A stretch of DNA of 48,130 bases from Thermoleophilia bacterium (GTDB lineage: Bacteria > Actinomycetota > Thermoleophilia > Gaiellales > JAICJC01). A program made the position numbers and the translations under genes. The stretch lies in assembly GCA_025928435.1 (NCBI GenBank), contig JAICJM010000005.1:1-48130 (forward strand), read 5' to 3'. Under the pieces are notes generated by a model. The model saw nothing but the letters and a program-made list of their open reading frames with translations, was not told the DNA's origin and searched no databases. Shown here piece by piece: positions 42,501-48,130 of the stretch; position 1 is the stretch's first letter; each line of letters begins with the position of its first letter.

Positions 42501-42806
42501 AGCGCTGACGACGTGTACTCCCAGGCCCTGTGGCGATGCGGCGCCGCGAAGGTGGCAGCGAGGCGCGGCGACCAGACTGCGGTGCCGCTGGCGCACACCG
42601 CCACGGACGTGGCCGACGAGAGTGACTTCCTTCATCTGCAATGGCATACGCGCATGGCCGAGGCCGAAGTGCTCGAGCTCATGGGGGAGCGGTGGAGCGC
42701 GGAGCCACTCCTTCGCGCCGCGATCCGGATCGCCGAGGAGAAGGGGAATCTCGTGGGCGTACGCATGGCCGGGTTCCGACTGGAGGCCGCGACCCAGGCG
42801 CGGTGA
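39594..42806 (+). CDS. Zinc ribbon-class III adenylate/guanylate cyclase-AAA-TPR regulator
   Basis: 1070 aa. Order: zinc ribbon CGACGKVNEPGARLCRGCGG (residues about 9-28); class III cyclase domain with metal Asp in VVFSDVAEYTALS, FIGDAVVAVFGVP and GQAVNAAARLEQ (about 40-220); AAA ATPase with P-loop GGAGVGKSRLAAEF and Walker-B-like VVILDDIQWGE (about 245-500); then a long helical TPR-like region to the C-terminus. Such proteins are common soluble signalling ATPases of actinobacteria. ATG 39594 chosen because the longer frame to 39093 is antisense to other genes. Ends 7 bases from a tRNA/tmRNA-type 3' end, so it may be the edge gene of an island. Confidence 0.85.
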   Translation: MMPKSTLTCGACGKVNEPGARLCRGCGGALRPRTAEETRRVVTVVFSDVAEYTALSQRLDVESLRSLMARYFGAMQATLEFHGGVVEKFIGDAVVAVFGVPRAHEDDALRAVRAAAEMRDILRELNEEFARSFGVTIACRTGVNTGEVSASDPRHDQSFVIGQAVNAAARLEQVAAPGEVLLGEATYRLVREAVVTESAGHKALKGIAEPVPAMRLLAVRPNAAGWSRRLDSPLVDRVSELDRLARTFERTVAQSAAVIVTVTGGAGVGKSRLAAEFLERVKFDATVIRGRCLPYGKGITFWPIVEVLRAAAGIGERESPAEARRRISELLAPEPDGRLVADRLTALMEPTPTTLGIQETFWAVRRLLEHLGSQRPLVVILDDIQWGEATFLDLLEYLADWIRGAPVLFVCLARPELIETRPRWMSTKANGVSVSIKPLDAGDTDDLIRTLVGGVPLPDEAHARIAEVSEGNPLFVEETLRMLVDEGALRRAEGTWAMAADMTGITIPPTIHALLSARLDRLQDEERAVIERAAIVGRVFSWGAVAELSAPESRPGIIVQLQSLAHKELIRPDYAVTGEDDEFRFTHILVRDAAYHAIPKAERVDLHERLASWMIEQAAGRAGEYEEIVGFHFEQAHRSLVELGPLGERAERLARSASQALGAAGERAFGRGDMPGAVNLLARAASLRSERDRERVELSLRLAFALHETGDFETLRTVLSDARGAAKASGDAGLQMHAHILGLRTRLSTDSADWAGETEKEAVAAIAAFERAQDERGLAQAWALLGLVRMANTRFGPAEKAWNLAAAHARRAGDRREELEDLSWVPLMVWAGPMHAHEGIPRCEATLRQADGDRKAMSSALFARAVFEAGLGDFAQARGSIIRARQLLQELGLTVWLAGPCAQFAGWVELLSGDAPAAERDLRWAYATLSEMGELGWIPTVVGILAEAVYLQGRYDEAGRLADLSRESASADDVYSQALWRCGAAKVAARRGDQTAVPLAHTATDVADESDFLHLQWHTRMAEAEVLELMGERWSAEPLLRAAIRIAEEKGNLVGVRMAGFRLEAATQAR

Positions 42807-42813
42807 TCCATGA

Positions 42814-42840
42814 TGGAGGCGGCGGGAATCGAACCCGCGT
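42814..42840 (-). other. tmRNA- or tRNA-like 3' end (possible att site)
   Basis: Reading the minus strand, GCGGGTTCGATTCCCGC (T-arm, 5-bp stem with TTCGATT loop) is followed by CGCCTCCA, an acceptor 3' strand with discriminator. It closely matches the 3' end of bacterial tmRNA genes. Immediately upstream the expected tmRNA body is not recognisable, no matching 5' GGAGGCG-type strand pairs, and no tRNA anticodon arm folds. It is therefore best read as a fragment, such as the duplicated att core left by a tyrosine integrase. Confidence 0.5.
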
Positions 42841-43121
42841 ATCATTCGGATCGCTCTAGAAGTTTTGGCGTCCCTGCATACCTTACCCTCCTCTTGCCCT
42901 ATCGAGCGGTGCGCGGCGAGGCGGGCGATGGCCAGGAGTCCAGCAGCAAGGGCGAGGGACGGCCACGGCCACGACCACGACCTTGAGCACTAGTAGAACG
43001 CCGATGGTCGCGCAGACCTGGCCGCGGGGCGTGATGAGTGGTGGCCTCCGGGGCGCCCCGTCGATGGCGAATTCAACCCGTGGGCGGCCGACGGCGCGAC
43101 ATGGCGCGGTACGATCGGGTC
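42841..43121. other. Non-coding/decayed stretch between att-like site and corA
   Basis: No intact gene. On the minus strand a hydrophobic run (VLLVLKVVVVAVAV) followed in another frame by LALAAGLLAIARLAAH looks like a frameshifted end of a membrane protein. Near the right end TACGAT (about 6 bases before ATG 43122) could be the -10 of a leaderless corA transcript. Confidence 0.3.
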
Positions 43122-44174
43122 ATGCCGGGCGATGCGCCGACCGATCCTGCCACTGGGTCGAGCGGAGCCACGGGGACCGTAGGCCCTGAGGCAGGTGAGG
43201 ATCGCACCGGCCCGTCGGTGTGTTACGTCGTCCACCCGGACGGCTCCGAGCAGGTCCGCTTCGATCGGGCGACCGTCGAGGGCCTGCTCGCTGGTGGCCG
43301 TTTTTTCTGGCTCGACCTTGACCAGCCCGGCGATGCCGACTTCGAGATTCTCCGCAACGTGTTTCGGTTCCATCCACTGGCGGTGGAGGATTCGGAGCAC
43401 TTCGACCAGCGGGCGAAAATCGATGACTACGACGATTTCATCTTCATCGTCGTCTACGGAGCCACGCCCGACGCAGACCAACTGGTGGAGGTGCACTGCT
43501 TTTACTCCGAGCGCTTCTTGATCACCGTCCACCACGACGACTGTCCCGCATTCGCGGAGATCCGGCGGCGATATCGGGATCGCGACAAGGCAATCGACCA
43601 GCCGTCGCTGCTGCTCTACCGGGTTGTGGACGGCTTGGTCGACAGCTTCTTCCCCATCCTCAGTGCGTTCGACAGTCGCATCGACGAGCTCGAGGATCAG
43701 ATCTTCACGCGGGCAGACGACGAACAATTGCAGGAGATGTTCCGCATGAAGCGGCTGCTGGTCGGGATGCGCAAGGCCGTGACGCCCCAGCGCGACACGT
43801 TCGCAAGCCTGATGGGCCGGGTCGCCGGCCTGCCCGGCCTCGTGGATGCGGACGAGCGCTACTTCCGCGATGTGTACGACCACCTGATCCGGATCAGCGA
43901 TTTGATCGACAGCTACCGCGACCTGCTCACCGGGGCGATGGACGTCTACCTCTCCACGGTCTCAAACCGGCTCAACAGCGTCATGAAGCAACTCACGGTG
44001 ATCGCCACCATCTTCCTGCCGCTCACCTTTATCACCGGCTTCTTCGGCCAGAACTTCGGCTGGATGGTCGACCACATCGGCGGCGTCCCAGCCTTCCTCG
44101 CGCTTGGCATCGGCAGCGAGATCGTCATTGTGGTCGCCCTACTCACGTTCTTCAAACGTCGCGACTGGTTCTAG
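43122..44174 (+). CDS. corA: CorA-family metal-ion channel with GQN motif
   Basis: About 350 aa. Soluble N-terminal domain (CYVVHPDGSEQVRF; FFWLDLDQPGDADFEIL; RFHPLAVEDSEHFDQRAKID), a long coiled stalk helix, and two C-terminal membrane helices: TVIATIFLPLTFITGFFGQN and ALGIGSEIVIVVALLTFF. The pore loop, normally GMN, is GQN in FFGQNFGWM. Ends KRRDWF, like CorA tails. Start uncertain: ATG 43122 (leaderless option), ATG 43101 or ATG 43038. Probably Mg2+ or another divalent cation; the motif change leaves selectivity open. Confidence 0.88.
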   Translation: MPGDAPTDPATGSSGATGTVGPEAGEDRTGPSVCYVVHPDGSEQVRFDRATVEGLLAGGRFFWLDLDQPGDADFEILRNVFRFHPLAVEDSEHFDQRAKIDDYDDFIFIVVYGATPDADQLVEVHCFYSERFLITVHHDDCPAFAEIRRRYRDRDKAIDQPSLLLYRVVDGLVDSFFPILSAFDSRIDELEDQIFTRADDEQLQEMFRMKRLLVGMRKAVTPQRDTFASLMGRVAGLPGLVDADERYFRDVYDHLIRISDLIDSYRDLLTGAMDVYLSTVSNRLNSVMKQLTVIATIFLPLTFITGFFGQNFGWMVDHIGGVPAFLALGIGSEIVIVVALLTFFKRRDWF

Positions 44175-44301
44175 CAGCGCTAGGCGATTTGGTTCGGAGT
44201 CGACCGCTTGCCTGTTCTCGTTGCCGCGGTCGGAACATGCGCAGGCAGATTCGTTGGCCCCGCGGAGTCAGATGATGGGCGGGCGGGTGCCCGCGACGCG
44301 C

Positions 44302-45342
44302 TCACGCCTCGTCGTCGCGCCGGCCGTGGTCGTTGCCGCCAGGCGTGAGCTCGCTCGGTTCGGTGAATGTGACTGTGATGTCCTGGTCGTGGCGGCGCTC
44401 TTCGACTGCTGACTGTTCGGTGAGGGTTCGTTTGTCGGCCGCGGTGGGCGTTTGCTCGGTCACCACAGAGAAACTCCGTGGCCACAGCCGTCCCCGTGCT
44501 ACGACGTTTGCCTCGGCGGCGAAAAGGGTGACGGTAGCACCCACGTAGAGCCATGACAGCAGGCCCAACACGATCCCGAAGAAGCCGTACACGCTGGTTT
44601 GGTAGCGAAGCTCGTGTGTCACGTAGTAGCCACCCAGGGCTTGCAGCAGCACCCACATCACCGCGGCGATCGCGGCCCCCAAGCGAAGGTCGCGCCAGCC
44701 CACGTGGCGCACCGTCAGGACGCGGAACCCAGCCCAGAAGATGAGAAAGTTCACCGGAAGCGACAGCACGACCCCGGCCGTCCGCACACCCAACGATGAG
44801 GAACCACCCGCCACGCTGGCAAGCCCGGTGGCGAGCAGCCCGGCAACCCCGAACACGAGCAGCAGCACGAGAGCGCGCACCCGAGCGATGATCGGGTTGG
44901 GCCGATCGCGGAACGGGACGTCCCATAGGTGGTTCATCGCGTTTTGCGCGGCCAGCGCGACGCCCATGCCTGCCCATAGCGATCCGGCGATGCCGATGAG
45001 GAGCGCCACTCCGCTGCCCCGAAGCGAGTGAACGTTGCGCTGCAGCTGCGGTCCGATGATCGGAAACTGAGCCAGCACCGAGTGCAGCACCCGCCGCTGT
45101 AGGCCCACATCACCGCTGAGCGCAAAGCCCAGGCCGGTCACCAACAACAACAGCAGCGGGAACACCGCGAAGAAGGCGTAGCAGGTGAGCGTCGCCGCCA
45201 GGTATCCGCCCTGGTCGTCGGAATACTTTTGCCGCACCGCCAGCACAAACCCCAGCCAACCATGGCGCCGCTGGAACCGGTCGAACCCTCGATACGCCCG
45301 CCGGAACGCTGCCACCCTCCGGAATCTACCCGCCGCGGCCAC
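44302..45342 (-). CDS. YihY/BrkB-family inner-membrane protein
   Basis: 346 aa with six membrane segments. Recognised by YLAATLTCYAFFAVFPLLLL at the first helix, WAGMGVALAAQNAMNHLWDVP, and YGFFGIVLGLLSWLYVGATV near the end. The C-terminal 70 residues are polar and unconserved. Formerly annotated as ribonuclease BN; actual function is unknown, perhaps envelope-related. GTG start. Confidence 0.9.
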   Translation of the reverse strand: MAAAGRFRRVAAFRRAYRGFDRFQRRHGWLGFVLAVRQKYSDDQGGYLAATLTCYAFFAVFPLLLLLVTGLGFALSGDVGLQRRVLHSVLAQFPIIGPQLQRNVHSLRGSGVALLIGIAGSLWAGMGVALAAQNAMNHLWDVPFRDRPNPIIARVRALVLLLVFGVAGLLATGLASVAGGSSSLGVRTAGVVLSLPVNFLIFWAGFRVLTVRHVGWRDLRLGAAIAAVMWVLLQALGGYYVTHELRYQTSVYGFFGIVLGLLSWLYVGATVTLFAAEANVVARGRLWPRSFSVVTEQTPTAADKRTLTEQSAVEERRHDQDITVTFTEPSELTPGGNDHGRRDDEA

Positions 45343-45402
45343 CGCTCAACCCCGCGGATTGGCGCTCCTAGGTGCCCCGACCCGCTGCGCCTCACAAGGT
45401 CC

Positions 45403-45416
45403 TCGAACCGGTTCGA
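45403..45416. promoter_or_regulatory. 14-bp palindrome in the YihY/XRE intergenic region
   Basis: TCGAACCGGTTCGA is a perfect palindrome in the 212-bp divergent gap. It may be an operator for yihY or the XRE gene. There is no direct support beyond symmetry and location, and it differs in sequence from the XRE-proximal site. Confidence 0.35.
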
Positions 45417-45552
45417 ATCATCGTCGGTGTGACACGCAGCACAAGCCGAATTGGGCTTAGCCCAGGCGGATGGAGGTGAGGGGGAAGGTATTTCGAACAC
45501 CCGAGAGCTTCGGCAGATCGTCGCTGCCCTCCACCAGCGGCTTGCGCGGCGG

Positions 45553-45584
45553 TCTTGACCTCACCACCGTTCAGTATACTGAAC
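45553..45584 (+). promoter_or_regulatory. Promoter with palindromic operator for the XRE-EamA operon
   Basis: The perfect 16-bp palindrome GTTCAGTATACTGAAC (45569-45584) contains the -10-like TATACT (45575-45580); TCTTGA (45553-45558) 16 bp upstream may serve as -35. The XRE GTG at 45591 is only 10 bases past the -10, so the mRNA would be leaderless. A repressor bound here would block the promoter, which fits autoregulation by the XRE protein. Confidence 0.6.
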
Positions 45585-45590
45585 ACTACC

Positions 45591-46523
45591 GTGCCGGCCC
45601 GCACACCACTCGGCGGACTTCTCCAGGTCCGCCGGCGAGCCCTCGGCCTCTCCCTGCGAAGCGTCGCTCGCGAAGCCGGTATCTCCCCGAGCTATCTGCT
45701 CGCCCTCGAGCACGGCCACAATCCCACGACCGGCAGGGCACCGACGCCCTCGCCGCGCATCATCACCGCGCTCGGCCGTGTGCTCGGCGTCGAGGGCTCG
45801 ACGCTCCTGGATCTTGCGAGCTCGCCGCCGCCGGCGTCGCCGCACCTGCTGCTCTATCAAACGGGATCCACCCAGCTGTCTGCTGCGCACGCCGCACGCC
45901 TCCTCTTCGTGGATCGCGTCGACGGATGGGTGGAGATCGAGGACCGGGGCAGGCCGGGAGACGGCTCCGCGGCGAACGATGTCCTGCTTCGAGCACAGGG
46001 GCCTCTGGGGATTGTGGGGGACGAGCGACGGTCGTACGACGCCGAGAACGCACTCAGCGGCCTCGAGCGGCTTCTCGGAGACGCTCGTGAGTTCGCCGGC
46101 ACCGCGAGGCTGGGACTGGTATTCGGAGCGAGCTCCAAGAACCTCAGGGCCATCAGCAATCCCGACGCCCTCCTCAGTAGCGAGGCGACCTGGGAACGCG
46201 ACGTCGCTGGTGTGTGTCGACGCACGCTCGGCGTCGAACCCGTAGCGAACGTCTGTGTCTACCGCGAGCCGGATCTCCACGATCCGACGGTCGAGCTGAA
46301 CCCTCTCACGTCCGCACTGGCGCTTGTGCAGACGCACCCGCACGTGGCCGTGCAGAACGTCGATGGTTCGGTCACGACCGGCCCGGCAGCAATCGAGACG
46401 ATCCTGGGCACGGCCCGACCGGCCGAGATGAGCCCCGACACATGGAGGACGCTGGCAAGTGCCGCCGCCGTCGGTCTGGCTCGTCGCTCCCGCGCCGCAT
46501 CCCCACGGGGCGATCAGACGTGA
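45591..46523 (+). CDS. XRE-family transcriptional regulator with unknown C-terminal domain
   Basis: About 310 aa. HTH near the N-terminus: LGGLLQVRRRALGLSLRSVA, then REAGISPSYLLALEHGHNP. The remaining 230 residues (LLYQTGSTQLSAAHAARLLF; ALVQTHPHVAVQNVDGSVTT) are a soluble domain I do not recognise, perhaps an effector sensor. GTG 45591 is preferred because the start at 45555 would place codons inside the operator. The stop overlaps the EamA GTG by 4 bp. Confidence 0.85.
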   Translation: MPARTPLGGLLQVRRRALGLSLRSVAREAGISPSYLLALEHGHNPTTGRAPTPSPRIITALGRVLGVEGSTLLDLASSPPPASPHLLLYQTGSTQLSAAHAARLLFVDRVDGWVEIEDRGRPGDGSAANDVLLRAQGPLGIVGDERRSYDAENALSGLERLLGDAREFAGTARLGLVFGASSKNLRAISNPDALLSSEATWERDVAGVCRRTLGVEPVANVCVYREPDLHDPTVELNPLTSALALVQTHPHVAVQNVDGSVTTGPAAIETILGTARPAEMSPDTWRTLASAAAVGLARRSRAASPRGDQT

Positions 46524-47437
46524 ACGTCGCACCCACGACCGTCCACGAGCGGAGCCGCTCTCAACGGGTGAGCTCCACAGCGACGGCTGGCGCCGCGATG
46601 ATCGTCGGGACCAGCGCGAGCATCCAAGTAGCCGCTGCCGTTGCACACGATCTCTTCCAACAACTCGGCCCCACCGGCATCTCTGCGCTTCGATTCACCC
46701 TCGGCGCAGCGATCCTCTTCGCGGGCGTTCGGCCCCGAATCGGCGGCCGAGACAGGCAAACCTGGCTCGCAATCGCAACCTACGGCATTTCCCTGGCGGT
46801 TCTCAACGTCACATTCTTCGAAGCGATCGCACGGCTTCCCCTGGGAATCGCCGTCACGTTCGCCTTCCTCGCGCCGTTACTGATGGCCCTCGCGGGTTCC
46901 CGCCGCCGACGCGACGCCGGCTTCGCGCTCCTCGCCGCCACCGGAGTCGTCTTGCTCGGCGGGATCAGCCGTCCCGCTTCGGGCACCGGCGTCGCGTTCG
47001 CCGTCGCCTCGGGAGCCGCATGGGCAAGCGTCGCGTATTCCGGACGCTCGGTCGGGCAACGCACTTCTCGACTCGACGGACTCGCGCTCTCGATCCCCAT
47101 CGCCGCGCTGGCAACTCTGCCCCTCGGCATCCCGTGTGTCGGTGCGATCGACGCTCGCGCCCTCGGCCTCGGACTCGTGATCGCGGTCGGGGGTCTGATC
47201 CTGCCCTTCGCGCTCGAGCTGGAAGGTTTGCGGCGACTCGAGCCCCGCGTCGTCGCCATCATCTACAGCCTTGACCCTGGCATTGCGGCACTGGTCGGGT
47301 TCGTCGGCCTGGGCCAGAGCTTGACCGGCCCCGAGCTTCTGGGAGTGGCCGCCGTCATCGTCGCCAGCGTTGGCGCAATCTCGAGTTCCGCGGCGGCGCC
47401 CGGTCGATCCAACTTGCCGGACGTTCAACAACCATAA
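46520..47437 (+). CDS. EamA/DMT-family exporter (RhtA-like)
   Basis: 305 aa with about ten membrane helices in two EamA repeats. Landmarks: QLGPTGISALRFTLGAAILF, FFEAIARLPLGIAVTFAFLA and LEPRVVAIIYSLDPGIAALV, the last typical of RhtA-type threonine/homoserine exporters. GTG start in the XRE stop, so both are controlled from the palindromic operator. The XRE protein may sense the exported compound. Confidence 0.88.
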   Translation: MNVAPTTVHERSRSQRVSSTATAGAAMIVGTSASIQVAAAVAHDLFQQLGPTGISALRFTLGAAILFAGVRPRIGGRDRQTWLAIATYGISLAVLNVTFFEAIARLPLGIAVTFAFLAPLLMALAGSRRRRDAGFALLAATGVVLLGGISRPASGTGVAFAVASGAAWASVAYSGRSVGQRTSRLDGLALSIPIAALATLPLGIPCVGAIDARALGLGLVIAVGGLILPFALELEGLRRLEPRVVAIIYSLDPGIAALVGFVGLGQSLTGPELLGVAAVIVASVGAISSSAAAPGRSNLPDVQQP

Positions 47438-47576
47438 ACACAATGGAGGCGATTAGTTCACGGTGCTCGGAAACGGCTCAGCCATACGGATTTCCCGTTG
47501 GTCTGCTACGGCGTTGCTACCTTCGAACTCCGAGTCGGCCGCGTAGTTTCGAGCGTTGGCGCGCCCTACCGCGAGT

Positions 47577-48002
47577 CTACTCCGCCTCCCAAGGTTTCCG
47601 CTCGTCGAAGAGAACCTCAACGTTGCCCGAGCCGTCCCACATTGCCACGACATCGATGTCGAGAAGACCCTTTCGCCCTCGGCCTCCGTTCAGAAGTTGT
47701 TTGCGTCCGCCGACAATCCACACAATGACTGCATCCAGATCGTCCAGCATCGATGCCACAGATTCCGCTCGCATCAAGGATGCCCTAGATCGCCCGCCCT
47801 GGCCGGCGACGACTTCGGCCTCCCCGTTGCTTCCGGTGTACCCGATCGCGTCGCCGGACCAGCGCAGGTCGAGGCTGTCGATGACCGTCGACGACGGCAC
47901 GTCGCCTCGAGTCCGCCTTCCGGCGGACTTGTCGTCAACGGGATCGAACTGAACCGCCGCGGGGGCCAACTCCAGCCCACCGTCGGGACTCGGCGGAGCC
48001 AC
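47577..48002 (-). CDS. Hypothetical 141-aa protein
   Basis: GTG frame starting MAPPSPDGGLELAPAAVQFD. Reads like real protein in its middle and end: SSTVIDSLDLRWSGDAIGYT, ASMLDDLDAVIVWIVGGR and DIDVVAMWDGSGNVEVLFDE. No family recognised. Opposite-strand frames over the same bases are Ser/Arg/Pro-rich and look like shadows. The flanking stretches 47438-47576 and 48003-48130 show nothing I can name. Confidence 0.45.
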   Translation of the reverse strand: MAPPSPDGGLELAPAAVQFDPVDDKSAGRRTRGDVPSSTVIDSLDLRWSGDAIGYTGSNGEAEVVAGQGGRSRASLMRAESVASMLDDLDAVIVWIVGGRKQLLNGGRGRKGLLDIDVVAMWDGSGNVEVLFDERKPWEAE

Positions 48003-48130
48003 TCGGCACTGTGCCGCAGCTGGGTGCCATGGGTACTCGCCAAGGAAGGCGTGGTCTGTCGCCGGCTGATGGCGCCTAGAACCACCCAGGGTGTGTGCCT
48101 GGTCGCGCAGTGGGCCGGCCGCGTTTCGCA

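Noticed and set aside
42814..42895. Complete tRNA on the minus strand
   Set aside because: A 78-nt fold can be forced with GGAGG/CCTCC, but the last two acceptor pairs fail and no anticodon stem forms.
47443..47952. 169-aa plus-strand frame after eamA
   Set aside because: Ser/Arg/Pro-rich with no motif; the minus-strand frame over the same bases reads more like protein.
1..48130. CRISPR arrays, rRNA, prophage structural genes
   Set aside because: No regularly spaced direct repeats, no rRNA-like sequence and no phage or transposase proteins were seen.

Overview
High-GC DNA with dense, mostly 4-bp-overlapping (ATGA/GTGA) operons and frequent GTG starts. It points to an actinobacterium. The bcc-type cytochrome b/Rieske/dihaem c genes beside an aa3 oxidase, the RsbW/STAS partner-switch genes, and the many CTAG and GTGA junctions fit the Thermoleophilia side of the phylum. 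That lineage call is an inference; no rRNA is present.

Region 1 (1-6364, minus strand) is a respiratory operon read ctaC-ctaD-ctaE-126-aa membrane protein-qcrC-qcrA-qcrB, with qcrB running off the window. CtaC carries a fused cytochrome c domain, so the oxidase is caa3-like. CtaD has a glutamine where the K-channel lysine is expected.

Region 2 (6471-12100) and region 4 (20577-26482) look like two halves of one carbohydrate-use locus. Half A has a secreted GH114 (endo-alpha-1,4-polygalactosaminidase family), a GH4 alpha-galactosidase, a LacD-type aldolase and two PfkB kinases. Half B has an AgaS/GlmS-like SIS protein, a complete sugar ABC transporter with its own ATPase, and a DeoR repressor. 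Together they suggest use of alpha-galactosamine/galactose polymers through the tagatose-6-phosphate route. Both halves start from divergent promoters that share a CGTTTCT motif. A 206-bp MITE-like element sits between two ABC genes of half B.

Region 3 (12169-20534) is a respiratory nitrate reductase operon, narGHJI plus a NarK-type transporter, and a small convergent cupin gene. It separates the two sugar halves. Three different REP-like palindromes lie at 6423, 12081 and 15913.

Region 5 (26469-37588) holds a partner-switching set (two STAS proteins and a HATPase), an SDR, small hypothetical genes, a GNAT/nitroreductase pair, and a disaccharide-phosphorolysis operon (HAD phosphoglucomutase, GH65 phosphorylase, D-aminoacylase-like amidohydrolase, small alpha/beta-barrel protein). 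It ends with an ankyrin/GNAT pair and a GT2 glycosyltransferase.

Region 6 (37611-48130) looks accessory. It contains two decayed genes (a split-barrel oxidoreductase and a CDF transporter), a two-gene unit of a leader-like 91-aa protein and a haem-oxygenase-like diiron protein with a clean promoter, and a large zinc ribbon/class III cyclase/AAA/TPR regulator. That gene ends 7 bases from a tmRNA- or tRNA-type 3' end, a classic integrase target. Beyond it are a CorA channel with a GQN motif, a YihY membrane protein, an XRE regulator with a perfect palindromic operator coupled to an EamA exporter, and a hypothetical gene. I saw no CRISPR array, rRNA, complete tRNA or transposase gene.
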